A DNA stretch of 64,000 nucleotides from Thioalkalivibrio sp. HK1 (lineage in GTDB: Bacteria; Pseudomonadota; Gammaproteobacteria; HK1). Of this stretch, positions 25,620 through 33,895 are shown piece by piece. The notes under the pieces were generated by a model, which searched no databases, was not told where the DNA came from, and saw nothing but the letters and a program-made list of their open reading frames with translations. Each line of letters starts with the position of its first letter. Position 1 is the first letter of the stretch. The stretch is from the NCBI GenBank assembly GCA_000583135.1, contig JFBG01000011.1:61572-125571 (forward strand), given 5' to 3'. The position numbers and the translations under genes are program-made.

Positions 25620-27149
25620 CTAAGGCGTCTTCGAAGCGTCGGCGCCGAAGCGCTCCCGCAGGATATTTTTTTGCACCTTGCCCATCGCATTGCGGGGAAG
25701 GGAGTCGGTGAAAAAGATCCGCTTGGGGACTTTGTAGTTGACCAGATCGCGTTTGAGATGCTCGATCATCTCGCCCTCATCGAGGGTCGGGGCCTCGGTC
25801 GAGGGCACGATCACCGCGCAAACCTGCTCGCCGAAATCCGGATGGGGCAAGCCGATGACCGCCGATTCCTCCACCCCTTGCAAGCGATCGATCAGCAGTT
25901 CCACCTCCTTGGGGTGGATATTGAGGCCGCCGCTGATGATCAGATCCTTGCTGCGACCGACGATGGTGATATAGCCATCATCGTCGACATAGCCGAGATC
26001 CCCGGAACGAAAATAGCCATCGGCGGTGAATTCCTTGGCGCTGGCCTCGGGCATGCGCCAATAGCCGGAGAAAACATTCGGTCCTTTGAACTCGATACCG
26101 CCGACCTCGCCGGCGGCGAGTCGGCGTCCCTCGTCGTCGACGATGCGCAGATCGACCCCCGGCAGAGGGCGTCCGACGGTACCGGCCCGGCGTTCCCCCT
26201 CCAGAGGATTCGAGGTGCTCATGCCGCATTCGGTCATGCCATAGCGTTCCAAGATCCTGTGTCCGCTGCGCTGTTGGAAGGCCAAGAAGGTTTGTTCGAG
26301 CAAAGGAGCGGAGCCGGAGATGAACAGGCGCATCCCCCGACAAAGCGAAACGGTGAGTTCCTCTCGGGCGAGCAGGCGCGTGTAGTAGGTGGGAACGCCC
26401 ATGAAAATCGTCGCTTGGGGCAGGGCTCGGCAAATCCGGGTGGCGTCGAAGTCCGGGAAAAAGAGCATCGCCGAGCCGTTGAGCAAGGAGGTGTTGCAGG
26501 CCACGAAAAGCCCGTGGACATGGAAGATCGGCAGGGCGTGCAGCAATACATCGTCGGCGCGAAAGCCCCAAGCGGCATGCAGCGTTCGGGCATTGGACGA
26601 GAGATTGGCGTGGGTGAGCATCGCCCCTTTGGGCCGACCGGTGGTGCCCGAGGTATAAAGCAGCGCCGCCGGATCGTCGCCTTTTCGGGGCGAGGTGGTG
26701 AAATCTCGGGGCAGCGACCGGCTTTGCTCGATCAACGAACCCTCGCCGTCGGCCCCGAGGCCGAGCAGGGAGCGCACCTTGTATTTTTCGCATAAGGGGC
26801 GCAGCGCATCGAGAAAAAGCGGCCGACCGACCACCACCGCCGGTTCGGCATCGCTCAGGAAATGATCCAGCTCGCGCTCCGGATAGGCGGGATTGAGCGG
26901 CAGATAGATCGCCCCGACCCTCAAGCAGGCGAGATAAAGAGCCAAGGCCTGCGCCGATTTATCCACCTGTACCGCCACGCGTTCACCGGGAGCGGCGCCT
27001 TGTGCCTTCAGGAGATGGGCGTAGCGCGCCGATTCGGCCTGCATATCCGACCAACTCCAGCGGTGGCCTTGCGTTGTGATCAGGCAAGGAGCCCGGTGGT
27101 CCTCGGCAAAGCCCGAGGCCAAGAGATCGTAGAGGTTGTCGTTGTTCAT
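25620..27149 (-). CDS. matB: Malonyl-CoA synthetase MatB
   Basis: AMP-forming ligation of malonate (or methylmalonate) with CoA. The 509-residue protein from ATG 27149 matches MatB along its length: LLYTSGTTGRPKGAMLTHANL, HALPIFHVHGLFVACNT, FMGVPTYYTRLLA, GSAPLLEQTF, ERYGMTECGMSTSNP, GPNVFSGYWRMPE, GRSKDLIISGGLNIHPKEVE and PRNAMGKVQKNIL with the adenylation lysine. The order ERYGMTE..NTSNP-like phrase is distinctive of MatB among acyl-CoA synthetases. The frame is open another 101 codons upstream, but those residues are Arg/His-rich and unlike the family, so they are excluded. No malonate decarboxylase or transporter is adjacent. It could feed fatty-acid synthesis or malonate detoxification. 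Confidence 0.9.
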   Translation of the reverse strand: MNNDNLYDLLASGFAEDHRAPCLITTQGHRWSWSDMQAESARYAHLLKAQGAAPGERVAVQVDKSAQALALYLACLRVGAIYLPLNPAYPERELDHFLSDAEPAVVVGRPLFLDALRPLCEKYKVRSLLGLGADGEGSLIEQSRSLPRDFTTSPRKGDDPAALLYTSGTTGRPKGAMLTHANLSSNARTLHAAWGFRADDVLLHALPIFHVHGLFVACNTSLLNGSAMLFFPDFDATRICRALPQATIFMGVPTYYTRLLAREELTVSLCRGMRLFISGSAPLLEQTFLAFQQRSGHRILERYGMTECGMSTSNPLEGERRAGTVGRPLPGVDLRIVDDEGRRLAAGEVGGIEFKGPNVFSGYWRMPEASAKEFTADGYFRSGDLGYVDDDGYITIVGRSKDLIISGGLNIHPKEVELLIDRLQGVEESAVIGLPHPDFGEQVCAVIVPSTEAPTLDEGEMIEHLKRDLVNYKVPKRIFFTDSLPRNAMGKVQKNILRERFGADASKTP

Positions 27150-27685
27150 CGTTGCCGGGTATTTCGGATCGTATTTCAAGGTGATCGAGGCATCGCAGAC
27201 CGAAGGCTCGATCGAGAGCCGGACCATCGGGGTATTCGATGGGATGGGGATTGTAAAGGCCTCGGATCGAAGGATCGATCGAATCCTTGACCGTTTTTTT
27301 CGAAGATCGTCGTTATGGTGATGGAATCCGTCCCCGATATCGCATCGATACGCCCGCCGCATCGCAACCCACATCGCAACCTGCCAGGGGCGTTCGCATC
27401 CGAATTCTTCGTCCCGATGCTCGATGATCCGAGCGAAAGGGCGAATCTCCAAGCGATTGGTTTTTCAAGGCGAGGATAGAGTCATCGATGGTTTTCGATG
27501 GTTTTTCGACGGGGAAAAACGCCGCCGCCCCTGATTTTTTTGTCGGCGATCGAGTCCCGCCGAGGGAGTCGGAGGGATTCGAAGCGTATCGAGGGATAAG
27601 GAAAAAATAAAGAGAAAGAGGGTATCGGAGAAGATTGAAAAAACGTCGAGAGATATCGAAAGGGATATCGAAAAACCGGATCGTT
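27150..27685. other. Intergenic region matB / sugar ABC genes
   Basis: 536 bases upstream of matB and downstream of the ABC ATPase gene, all minus-strand. The right half is purine-rich and AT-richer than the surroundings (GGAAAAAATAAAGAGAAAG near 27600). No stem-loop with a T-run was found for the ABC operon end. A matB promoter is expected but not assignable. Confidence 0.35.
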
Positions 27686-28477
27686 TCAGGAGGTCGTCGC
27701 CAATTCCTCGGAGAGGTGGGCGAGTTCGGCCCCGCCGGCCATCAATCGGCGCATATCGGCGCTGTCGAGATCGGCATTGGTTCCCGCTCCGATCACCTCG
27801 CCGAGGCTGAGGAAGGTGAAGCGGTCGGCGATCAGTTCGGCGTGCACTTCGTTATGCGTAATCAAGATGATCGCGATATGACCGAGATCCCGCACCCGTT
27901 TGATCGTTTTCAGCACTTCCATCTGCTGCTTTTGTCCCAGCGCCGAGGTCGGCTCGTCCAAGATCAGGACTTTGGCCCCGAAGTGGATCGCGCGGGCGAT
28001 CGCCAGCGTTTGGCGTTGTCCCCCGGACATGGTGCCCACCGCTTGGCTCGGATCGGAAATATCGATGCCGAGTTTGAGCATCTCTTCGCGGGTGATGCGA
28101 TCCATCTCGGCCATGCGCATCAAACCGAATATCGGCGGTCCGACGAAGAGCTCGCGGCCCATGAAAAAATTGCGAGTCACCGAAGCCAAGCCGTTCAAGG
28201 CCAGATCTTGATAGACGGTGCCGATGCCGGCATCCGATGCGTCCCTGGGCGATCGAAAATTCACCGCTTTTTCATCGACCGAGATGGTGCCCTCGGTGGG
28301 GGGGAATACCCCGGCCAGGGTTTTGATGAGCGTGGATTTGCCGGCGCCGTTATCGCCGAGCAAGGCGTGCACCTCGCCGGGATAGACATCGAGCGAGACC
28401 CCGTTCAAGGCGGTGAATCCGCCGAAGCGTTTGACCAGATTTTCGATACGAATGACAGGTCGGGTCGCCGCCGACAT
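27686..28477 (-). CDS. Sugar-type ABC transporter ATP-binding protein (single ABC domain)
   Basis: Cytoplasmic ATPase energising import of a sugar-like solute. The 263-residue product has Walker A GDNGAGKST, Q-loop region TVYQDLAL, signature MSGGQRQTLAIARAI, Walker B VLILDEPTSALG and switch His in ILITHNEVHAEL. Only one ABC domain is present, unlike the duplicated RbsA/MglA. This matches the FrcA-like branch of the CUT2 class. The ATG overlaps the stop of the permease gene (TGATG), so translation is coupled. A longer frame into the permease region exists on paper but lies in another reading of that gene. Gene order binding protein - permease - ATPase is as in frcBCA. The substrate is unknown. 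Confidence 0.92.
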   Translation of the reverse strand: MSAATRPVIRIENLVKRFGGFTALNGVSLDVYPGEVHALLGDNGAGKSTLIKTLAGVFPPTEGTISVDEKAVNFRSPRDASDAGIGTVYQDLALNGLASVTRNFFMGRELFVGPPIFGLMRMAEMDRITREEMLKLGIDISDPSQAVGTMSGGQRQTLAIARAIHFGAKVLILDEPTSALGQKQQMEVLKTIKRVRDLGHIAIILITHNEVHAELIADRFTFLSLGEVIGAGTNADLDSADMRRLMAGGAELAHLSEELATTS

Positions 28478-29616
28478 CACAGTCCTCCGGTGACGCGTTT
28501 GCGGATATTCTCGTTCGAAAACGCCGCGATCAACAGTACGGTGCCCAAGAATACCCGGTAGTAAGAGCCGTCGATCCACGGTATGTAGAAAACGGCATTT
28601 TGCACGAGGCCGAAGATCAAAGCCCCGAGCACGACCCCGATCACGGTCCCGAAGCCGCCGGTCAAAATGGCCCCTCCCACCACCGCCGCCGCGATCGCCT
28701 CGAGTTCTTTCAGATTCCCTTTCGCGGCGTCCGCGGTATTGGTATCGAATACCTGACAGGCGGCGAAAACCGTGGCGCAAAAGGCGGTGAACATGAACAG
28801 CCCGATTTTGACCTTGCGGGTCGGCACTCCGTTGGCAAGAGCCGCCTCGCGATTGCCCCCGGTGGCGTAGATCCAATTCCCGAGTTGGCTGCGCGAGAGC
28901 ACGATATAAGCGGCGACGGAGATTGCAAGCCACCAAGCAAAGCGTGCATCGAGTCCGGTCACCCACTGATTTCCCAAGCGATTGACATTCCAGCCGATCC
29001 AGTAAAGAAAATCGAATAGCCACTGAAAGGTCTCGCCGCCGAAAAGATAGGCGAACCAATCGCTTTCTTTGAAGTCCGGAAGACCCGAAATCTGGGTCGA
29101 GCCCTCGTTGAAGGTGCGAAAACATACCTCGGTCAAGCCCCGCAAAATGAACAGGAAGGCCAAGGTGACGATGAACGACGACAATCCCGAGCGCACCACG
29201 ATATTGCCGATCAAACAGCCGATGGCGAGCGTCATGCACAAGGTGATGGTGAAGGCGGCGAAGGGGGTCGCCTCGCCGAGGCCGAAGGGCAGCCCCCATT
29301 TGAGCATCATGGCCATCGACATGCCGGCGAAACCGATCATCGATCCGATCGATAGATCGAATTCCCCGGCGATCATCAGCAAGGCGGCACCGGTGGCGAT
29401 GATGCCGAGCTGAGAGATGATCGAAAGATTGTTCTTGATCCCCAAGGGGTTGTAGACGACATTGCCTGCGACCACCCCGAGAAAGATCAGCAGCAGCAAC
29501 AACCCGACGGTGGCCCCGATCTCCGGCCGGTTGATCAAGGCGGCCAGCATCCCCCGGCGTTGCCGCCGATCGGACTCGCTACGTTTCGCCGTGGTGGTTT
29601 TCGCTTCGGATGCCAT
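28477..29616 (-). CDS. Sugar-type ABC transporter permease (CUT2 / branched-chain-like fold)
   Basis: Inner-membrane channel subunit. From ATG 29616 the 379-residue protein has a charged N-terminus and around ten hydrophobic segments (IGATVGLLLLLIFLGVVAG; LGIIATGAALLMIAGEFDLSIG; VTLAFLFILRGLTE; IGVVLGALIFGLVQNAV; FLGTVLLIAAFSNENI). GEFDLSIGSMIGFAG and ATGGNREAALANGV are family landmarks (GG.DLSVG and A.G.N..AA..SG). An insert of about 55 residues around FKESDWFAYLFGGETFQWLF is longer than in RbsC. It lies downstream of the binding protein after an intrinsic terminator, which should give lower expression of the membrane parts. Confidence 0.91.
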   Translation of the reverse strand: MASEAKTTTAKRSESDRRQRRGMLAALINRPEIGATVGLLLLLIFLGVVAGNVVYNPLGIKNNLSIISQLGIIATGAALLMIAGEFDLSIGSMIGFAGMSMAMMLKWGLPFGLGEATPFAAFTITLCMTLAIGCLIGNIVVRSGLSSFIVTLAFLFILRGLTEVCFRTFNEGSTQISGLPDFKESDWFAYLFGGETFQWLFDFLYWIGWNVNRLGNQWVTGLDARFAWWLAISVAAYIVLSRSQLGNWIYATGGNREAALANGVPTRKVKIGLFMFTAFCATVFAACQVFDTNTADAAKGNLKELEAIAAAVVGGAILTGGFGTVIGVVLGALIFGLVQNAVFYIPWIDGSYYRVFLGTVLLIAAFSNENIRKRVTGGL

Positions 29617-29650
29617 GGTCTTGCACCGGATGCCGTATTGGACGATCGTC

Positions 29651-29685
29651 AAAAAAACACGGGGTCGCAAGAAAGCGACCCCGTG
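29651..29685 (-). terminator. Strong intrinsic terminator after the binding-protein gene
   Basis: Reading the minus strand: CACGGGGTCGC - TTTCTT - GCGACCCCGTG forms a perfect 11-bp stem, followed directly by TTTTTTT. It begins about 40 bases after the binding-protein stop and ends 35 bases before the permease start. This position is classic for partial termination inside an ABC operon, keeping binding protein in excess over membrane components. Confidence 0.92.
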
Positions 29686-29725
29686 GGATTATCGATGGCA
29701 GCATATCCTTCGACTATCGAAGAAA

Positions 29726-30643
29726 TCAGCGATTGACGCCCGCTTGTGCCACCACCGCGGAGGCGTTGGATGCATCCACGAAGCCCGGACCGGAGGGGAT
29801 ATTGGCCCCGGGCAGCATCCCGGCATTGGTGTTGTAGAGGTGAAGCACGATGACCGGCATATAGCCTTGGAGGCGTTGCTGCTGATCGATGGTGAACATC
29901 ACCTTGCCCGAATCGATCAGATTCATCACCCCCGGGCTCAAATCGAAGCACGATAGATGCACCTCGGTCCCGACTTCGTCCACCGCCTCGGCCGCCGCTT
30001 CGCAGACGTGGGGGCCGACGGCCAGCAGGGCGTCGATTGATGGATCGGCCTGCAATGCAGCGGCGGTACGCGTCTTGATCTGCGCGGTATCGTTGGAGAC
30101 GTCGATCATGTTGAGATCCGCCCCCATGGCATCGAAATAGCCGCTGCAGCGATCGACCAGCGCGGTATTGAAAGCCTCTTGGTTCAGACACAGGGCTTTG
30201 GTGGCGCCCTCGGTCTTGGCCCGTTTGCCGGCGTTCTCTCCCGCCAAACGCTCGGGTTGACCCACGTGCATCAAGGCTCCGAGCTTGCCGGAACTCTCCA
30301 AGCCGGAGTTGATGGTTACCACCGGGATGCCGGAATCGACCGCGGAGCGGATTGCATTGCCGAGGGCATCGGGGTCGGGCAGGGAGATGATCAGACCGTC
30401 GGGTTGGGTGGCGGTGGCCGCTTCGATTAGTTTGGCCATATCCGCCATGTCACCGCTGGGGGCGAAGTTGTACTCGAAATCGGCGCCGACGGCTTTGGCG
30501 GCATCGCGCCCGCCTTTTTCGACCACCGGCCAGAAGGGGTCGGTCCCTTGGGTATGCGTGATCATCACATAGCGTTCGGCCATTGCGGATCCACAAAGGG
30601 TCGTCGCGGCAATCGCCGTGATAGCGATCAATACTTTTTTCAT
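29726..30643 (-). CDS. Periplasmic sugar-binding protein (type I periplasmic binding protein)
   Basis: Periplasmic receptor for the downstream permease and ATPase. From ATG 30643, with an ideal GGAGGATCGAG ribosome site, the 305-residue protein has a signal peptide (MKKVLIAITAIAATTLCGSAMA) cleaved before ERYVMITH. The mature part has the family fold: TQGTDPFWPVVEKGGRDAA, then LIEAATATQPDGLIISLPDP, then SGIPVVTINSG and finally IDQQQRLQGYMPVIVLHLY. These phrases correspond to the ribose/galactose-type cluster. Ligand residues cannot be assigned. The upstream extension of the frame to 31009 is not plausible because the signal peptide and RBS define the start. Confidence 0.93.
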   Translation of the reverse strand: MKKVLIAITAIAATTLCGSAMAERYVMITHTQGTDPFWPVVEKGGRDAAKAVGADFEYNFAPSGDMADMAKLIEAATATQPDGLIISLPDPDALGNAIRSAVDSGIPVVTINSGLESSGKLGALMHVGQPERLAGENAGKRAKTEGATKALCLNQEAFNTALVDRCSGYFDAMGADLNMIDVSNDTAQIKTRTAAALQADPSIDALLAVGPHVCEAAAEAVDEVGTEVHLSCFDLSPGVMNLIDSGKVMFTIDQQQRLQGYMPVIVLHLYNTNAGMLPGANIPSGPGFVDASNASAVVAQAGVNR

Positions 30644-31059
30644 CTCGATCCTCCGATTCGACAATTCTCGATATGGATGTTTATGCGGTGCTTGAAGTGC
30701 CCGCAATTCGTAGGTGCTGCAGCCAGTGTAGGTGCTGCAGCCGGTAAAAATAACATACTTGAAAAGAAACGATGAATTCTTTGCGCCGGGCATTATGTCG
30801 ATATCTCGAAACGGATATCGAGGACAAGCCTCGAGGGTCGATGCCGGGGGCGATATCGGGGTTTGACATAGGCCCCTGCGATTCGCCGCTCGACGCTTTT
30901 GATGGATCCTCGGCGGCAACGCCCGAGGCGGAGCGGAGCCTTGGGAATCCCCGCCGTCGGCATGCATTCCATGAGTGCTCGAGGAGCGAAGCCATTCGGC
31001 AATCGCCAACGCCGGCCTCGCTTATCGGGATGCGGGCGGGGGCGGTGACAAGGGGATTC
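30644..31059. other. Promoter region of the sugar ABC operon
   Basis: 416 bases between the dehydrogenase stop and the binding-protein start. It contains two direct copies of an 18-bp element (listed separately) and next to them, at about 30745-30775, the most AT-rich stretch (AAAAATAACATACTTGAAAAG). The reverse complement, CTTTTCAAGTATGTTATTTTT, could supply promoter elements for the ABC genes. No transcription factor gene adjoins the operon. Confidence 0.4.
30711..30746. repeat. 18-bp direct repeat, two copies, upstream of sugar ABC operon
   Basis: TAGGTGCTGCAGCCAGTG (30711-30728) is followed immediately by TAGGTGCTGCAGCCGGTA (30729-30746). Each contains the palindrome GGTGCTGCAGCC less one base (GGCTGCAGC core on the other strand). 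Tandem sites about two helix turns apart in a promoter region suggest an operator, but slippage is an alternative. Confidence 0.6.
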
Positions 31060-32046
31060 TCAGATCACCGCATCGCCCTTTCGGATCGCCTCTCCTTGCG
31101 AGAAGGCCAAGATATTGCCGAACATCCGGCGTACGGTCGGCTCGAAATTATCGGCGGCCATCGCCGCGATATGAGGGGTGATGATCAAGCGATCGACCCC
31201 GAGGAGCGGGCTGTTCGCCGCCAAAGGCTCGATCTCGAATACATCCATCGCCGCCCCTCTCAGTCGGCCTTGGGCAAGGGCCTCGATCAGCGCCTCTTCG
31301 ACCACCACCTCGCCTCGGGCGACATTGATCAACACCGCATTTTTTTTCATCGCCGCCAAAAAATCCCGATCCACCAGATGGCGAGTCCGCTCGTCGAGCG
31401 GGCAGTGGAGGGAGACGATATCGGAGCGTTCGAGCAGCTCGGCCAACGAAGCGAAGCGAGCGCCGTGCCTGCGCTCCTCCTCGGGGGGCAAGGGACGGGG
31501 TTTGTGGTAGAGCGATTCGCAACCGAAACCCCGCAGCAATCCTGCGAGCCTGCGGGCGATGGCCCCGAAGCCGATCATCCCCACCGTCTTGCCGGAGAGT
31601 AGAAAGGGGGTGCCCCCGGCCGAGGATTGTTCCCACCGCCCTTCGTTCAATGAGCGATGCCCTTGCGGGATATTGCGCAAGGTCGCCAGGATCAGCCCCA
31701 AAGCGAACTCCGCCACCGGCAGCGCGTTGCTCCCGGTGGTGCGGGCGACCCGGATACCGAGGGAGCGAGCGGCTTCGAGATCGAGATTGTCGATCCCCAC
31801 TCCCCACTTATGCAGGAGTTTGAGCCTTTTCCCCGCTCTCAATGTTCGGGCGTCGACCGCTATTTGACCGGAGATCGCATAGTCGGCGTTCGCGATCAAC
31901 CCCTCTAGCCGCTCTTGCTCGCCGGCCTTCGTTGTCGGATCGCAAGATCGGGCGTGGATCAGCGAAAAACCCGGGGGTAGCAGGGATCGCATCCGTTCGA
32001 CGATTCGCTCATCGATCGCATCGAGGAGCGCGATGGTTTCGGGCAT
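31060..32046 (-). CDS. D-isomer-specific 2-hydroxyacid dehydrogenase
   Basis: NAD(P)-dependent reductase of a 2-keto acid, of the phosphoglycerate/glycerate/lactate dehydrogenase fold. The 328-residue protein starts at ATG 32046 (GAAGGA upstream). It has HKWGVGIDNLDLEAARSLGI, the nucleotide-binding VGMIGFGAIARRLAG (third Gly of GxGxxG replaced by Ala) and the catalytic triad Arg in INVARGEVV, Glu in MDVFEIEPL and His in ITPHIAAM. It has no ACT domain, so it is not a full-length SerA. It is third in a likely unit with the BepA-like protease and the gamma-glutamyltransferase-like gene. Substrate is unknown; glyoxylate/hydroxypyruvate reductase is one option. Confidence 0.88.
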   Translation of the reverse strand: MPETIALLDAIDERIVERMRSLLPPGFSLIHARSCDPTTKAGEQERLEGLIANADYAISGQIAVDARTLRAGKRLKLLHKWGVGIDNLDLEAARSLGIRVARTTGSNALPVAEFALGLILATLRNIPQGHRSLNEGRWEQSSAGGTPFLLSGKTVGMIGFGAIARRLAGLLRGFGCESLYHKPRPLPPEEERRHGARFASLAELLERSDIVSLHCPLDERTRHLVDRDFLAAMKKNAVLINVARGEVVVEEALIEALAQGRLRGAAMDVFEIEPLAANSPLLGVDRLIITPHIAAMAADNFEPTVRRMFGNILAFSQGEAIRKGDAVI

Positions 32047-32201
32047 CCGATAGTCCTTCGGTGTCAACAAGGCGAGCGTTGCAAAGATCTTCGGTCTTCC
32101 AAAGGCTAAGGCGCCAAGGACGCTCTTCGATCCCGCATCCCTATCCAAGCATTCCCATCTTGCACCCCTTGGCGCCCCGGTCAAGACCCGAGACTTCCCT
32201 C

Positions 32202-33884
32202 TTAGCGGATCGAAAAGCGCACCCCGGGACGGGCCAGTCCGCCGCCGATCCCCACCGGCACCCCGTCGGCTCGCCGGCATGCGGCGCCGATCAGATTGCC
32301 GTCCTCTTGCCGGGCGATCGCATTCATGCCGCCTGCGATCCTTTTTACCCGTCGTACTTCGTGTCCCCGGCGAATCAATGCCTCCTCGACCGCATCGGAA
32401 ATCCCCGCTTCGATTTCAAGCGCCCCGCCTTGGGTCCAGATACGAGGGGCCTCGACCGCCTCCGGCAAGGGCATCGCATGATCGATCAGATTCACCAGAG
32501 ATTGCATGGCGCAAGGGAAGATACGCAACCCGCCGGGGAGTCCGAGCGCATGGGTCAGCCGGCCATCTCGACGCACCATCATCGGGGCCATCGATGTGAA
32601 TACCCGTTTCCTCGGGGCGATCGAGAGGGCGCGCCCCGGCCGGGGATCGAAGTTGAAGAGATAGTTGTTGGCGATCATCCCCGTCTTCGGTACCTCGAAG
32701 CAGGCCCCGAAGAGTCCGTTGATGGTTTGGGTGGTGGCGATCGCATTTCCCTTGGCGTCGACGGCGGTGATATGGGTCGTGGAGCTCGATTCCCCTTGAA
32801 AGATCGAAGGCCAATATCGACGGGCGCCTGCCATGTCGATCTCGTCTCGCCGGAGAGCGGCGTAGGCTTTGTCGATCAACGCATCGACCGGCACCTCGAC
32901 GAAATCGGGATCGGCGGTGGCCACGCTTCGATCCGCAAAGGCGATCTTGATGACCTCGGCCAGCAGGTGCGTCGTATCCGCGCTGCCAAAACCCATCCGC
33001 CTCAAATCGAAGCCTTCGAGGATATTGAGCATCTGCACGATATGCACACCGGCCGAGGCGGGCGGAGGGGGTCCCAAGATATCGAAACCCCGATAATCGC
33101 CGCAGATCGGATCCCGGTCGATCACCCGATAGGCGGCGAGGTCATCGGCGTCGACCAAGCCGCCTTCGTCGGCCACGCTTCGCACGAAGTCCTCGCCCAA
33201 GGCGCCGTGGTAGAGCGCTGCCGGCCCGTGCTTGGCGACAAGGCGTAAGGTATCGGCGTATTGTGCTTGAACCAGCCGCTCCCCCGCCTCCAAGGGCGAG
33301 CCTGCGGGCAGGAAGCGCGCCGCAAGGCCCGGATCGCGCGCAAGATCCTCCGCCTGATCCGAAATGCAGTCGGCGAGATAGGGGGTGATGATGAATCCGC
33401 GTTCGGCAAAACGAATCGCCGGGGCCAAGATATCCTCGAGATCGAAAGAGCCGAAGCGCTCCAAGGCGCTGCACCACCCCGCCAACGCCCCGGGTACCGC
33501 AACGCTCTTTCCCCCGATCAGGTTTTCCCGGCCGACGGTCTCGATCCCCGGCAGCCCGCTTTGCGCCCCCGCTCGCTCCAAAGCCGGGGTGTACATCGTC
33601 TCATGGGCCGCCGCCGGAGCGCAGCCGAGGCCGTCGATGATGAGGTGCCGTCCGTCGGCATCGCGCAGGTGGGCGACGCCGCCGCCGAGGATCCCCACCA
33701 TCATCGGTTCGACCACGGTCAGGACGAAGAGGGAGGCGATCGCGGCGTCGATGGCATTTCCGCCCTCGAGCAATATCCCGGCACCGGCGGCCGATGCCAG
33801 CGGATGATTGGTGACGATCATCCCTTGCGAGCCGATGGCGGGTCCTTTCTCGCAGATGAAGGGGAAGGAGGAGGCCTGATTCAT
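32202..33884 (-). CDS. Gamma-glutamyltransferase family Ntn-hydrolase without signal peptide
   Basis: Self-processing N-terminal nucleophile hydrolase of the GGT family, cleaving gamma-glutamyl amides or related acyl amides. The 560-residue product carries HPLASAAGAGILLEGGNAIDAA, PMMVGILGGGVAHLRDADG and the processing site SSSTTHITAVD, where Thr369 is the expected nucleophile of the small subunit. Downstream GLPGGLRIF corresponds to the substrate-binding GSPGG motif. No signal peptide is evident, whereas classic Ggt is periplasmic, so a cytoplasmic GGT-like amidohydrolase (such as HpxW-type oxamate amidohydrolases) or acylase is possible. The gene starts 11 bases after the BepA-like stop, so the two are probably co-transcribed. 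Confidence 0.87.
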   Translation of the reverse strand: MNQASSFPFICEKGPAIGSQGMIVTNHPLASAAGAGILLEGGNAIDAAIASLFVLTVVEPMMVGILGGGVAHLRDADGRHLIIDGLGCAPAAAHETMYTPALERAGAQSGLPGIETVGRENLIGGKSVAVPGALAGWCSALERFGSFDLEDILAPAIRFAERGFIITPYLADCISDQAEDLARDPGLAARFLPAGSPLEAGERLVQAQYADTLRLVAKHGPAALYHGALGEDFVRSVADEGGLVDADDLAAYRVIDRDPICGDYRGFDILGPPPPASAGVHIVQMLNILEGFDLRRMGFGSADTTHLLAEVIKIAFADRSVATADPDFVEVPVDALIDKAYAALRRDEIDMAGARRYWPSIFQGESSSTTHITAVDAKGNAIATTQTINGLFGACFEVPKTGMIANNYLFNFDPRPGRALSIAPRKRVFTSMAPMMVRRDGRLTHALGLPGGLRIFPCAMQSLVNLIDHAMPLPEAVEAPRIWTQGGALEIEAGISDAVEEALIRRGHEVRRVKRIAGGMNAIARQEDGNLIGAACRRADGVPVGIGGGLARPGVRFSIR

Positions 33885-33895
33885 GGCAAGACTCG

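Noticed and set aside
27150..27452. 101-residue N-terminal extension of MatB
   Set aside because: It is not family-like, and MatB proteins normally begin near the chosen methionine.
28478..29299. Longer N-terminus of the ABC ATPase
   Set aside because: It overlaps the permease in another frame and is Arg/His-rich; the TGATG overlap gives the proper start.
30644..31009. Longer N-terminus of the sugar-binding protein
   Set aside because: The signal peptide and ideal ribosome site define the start at 30643.
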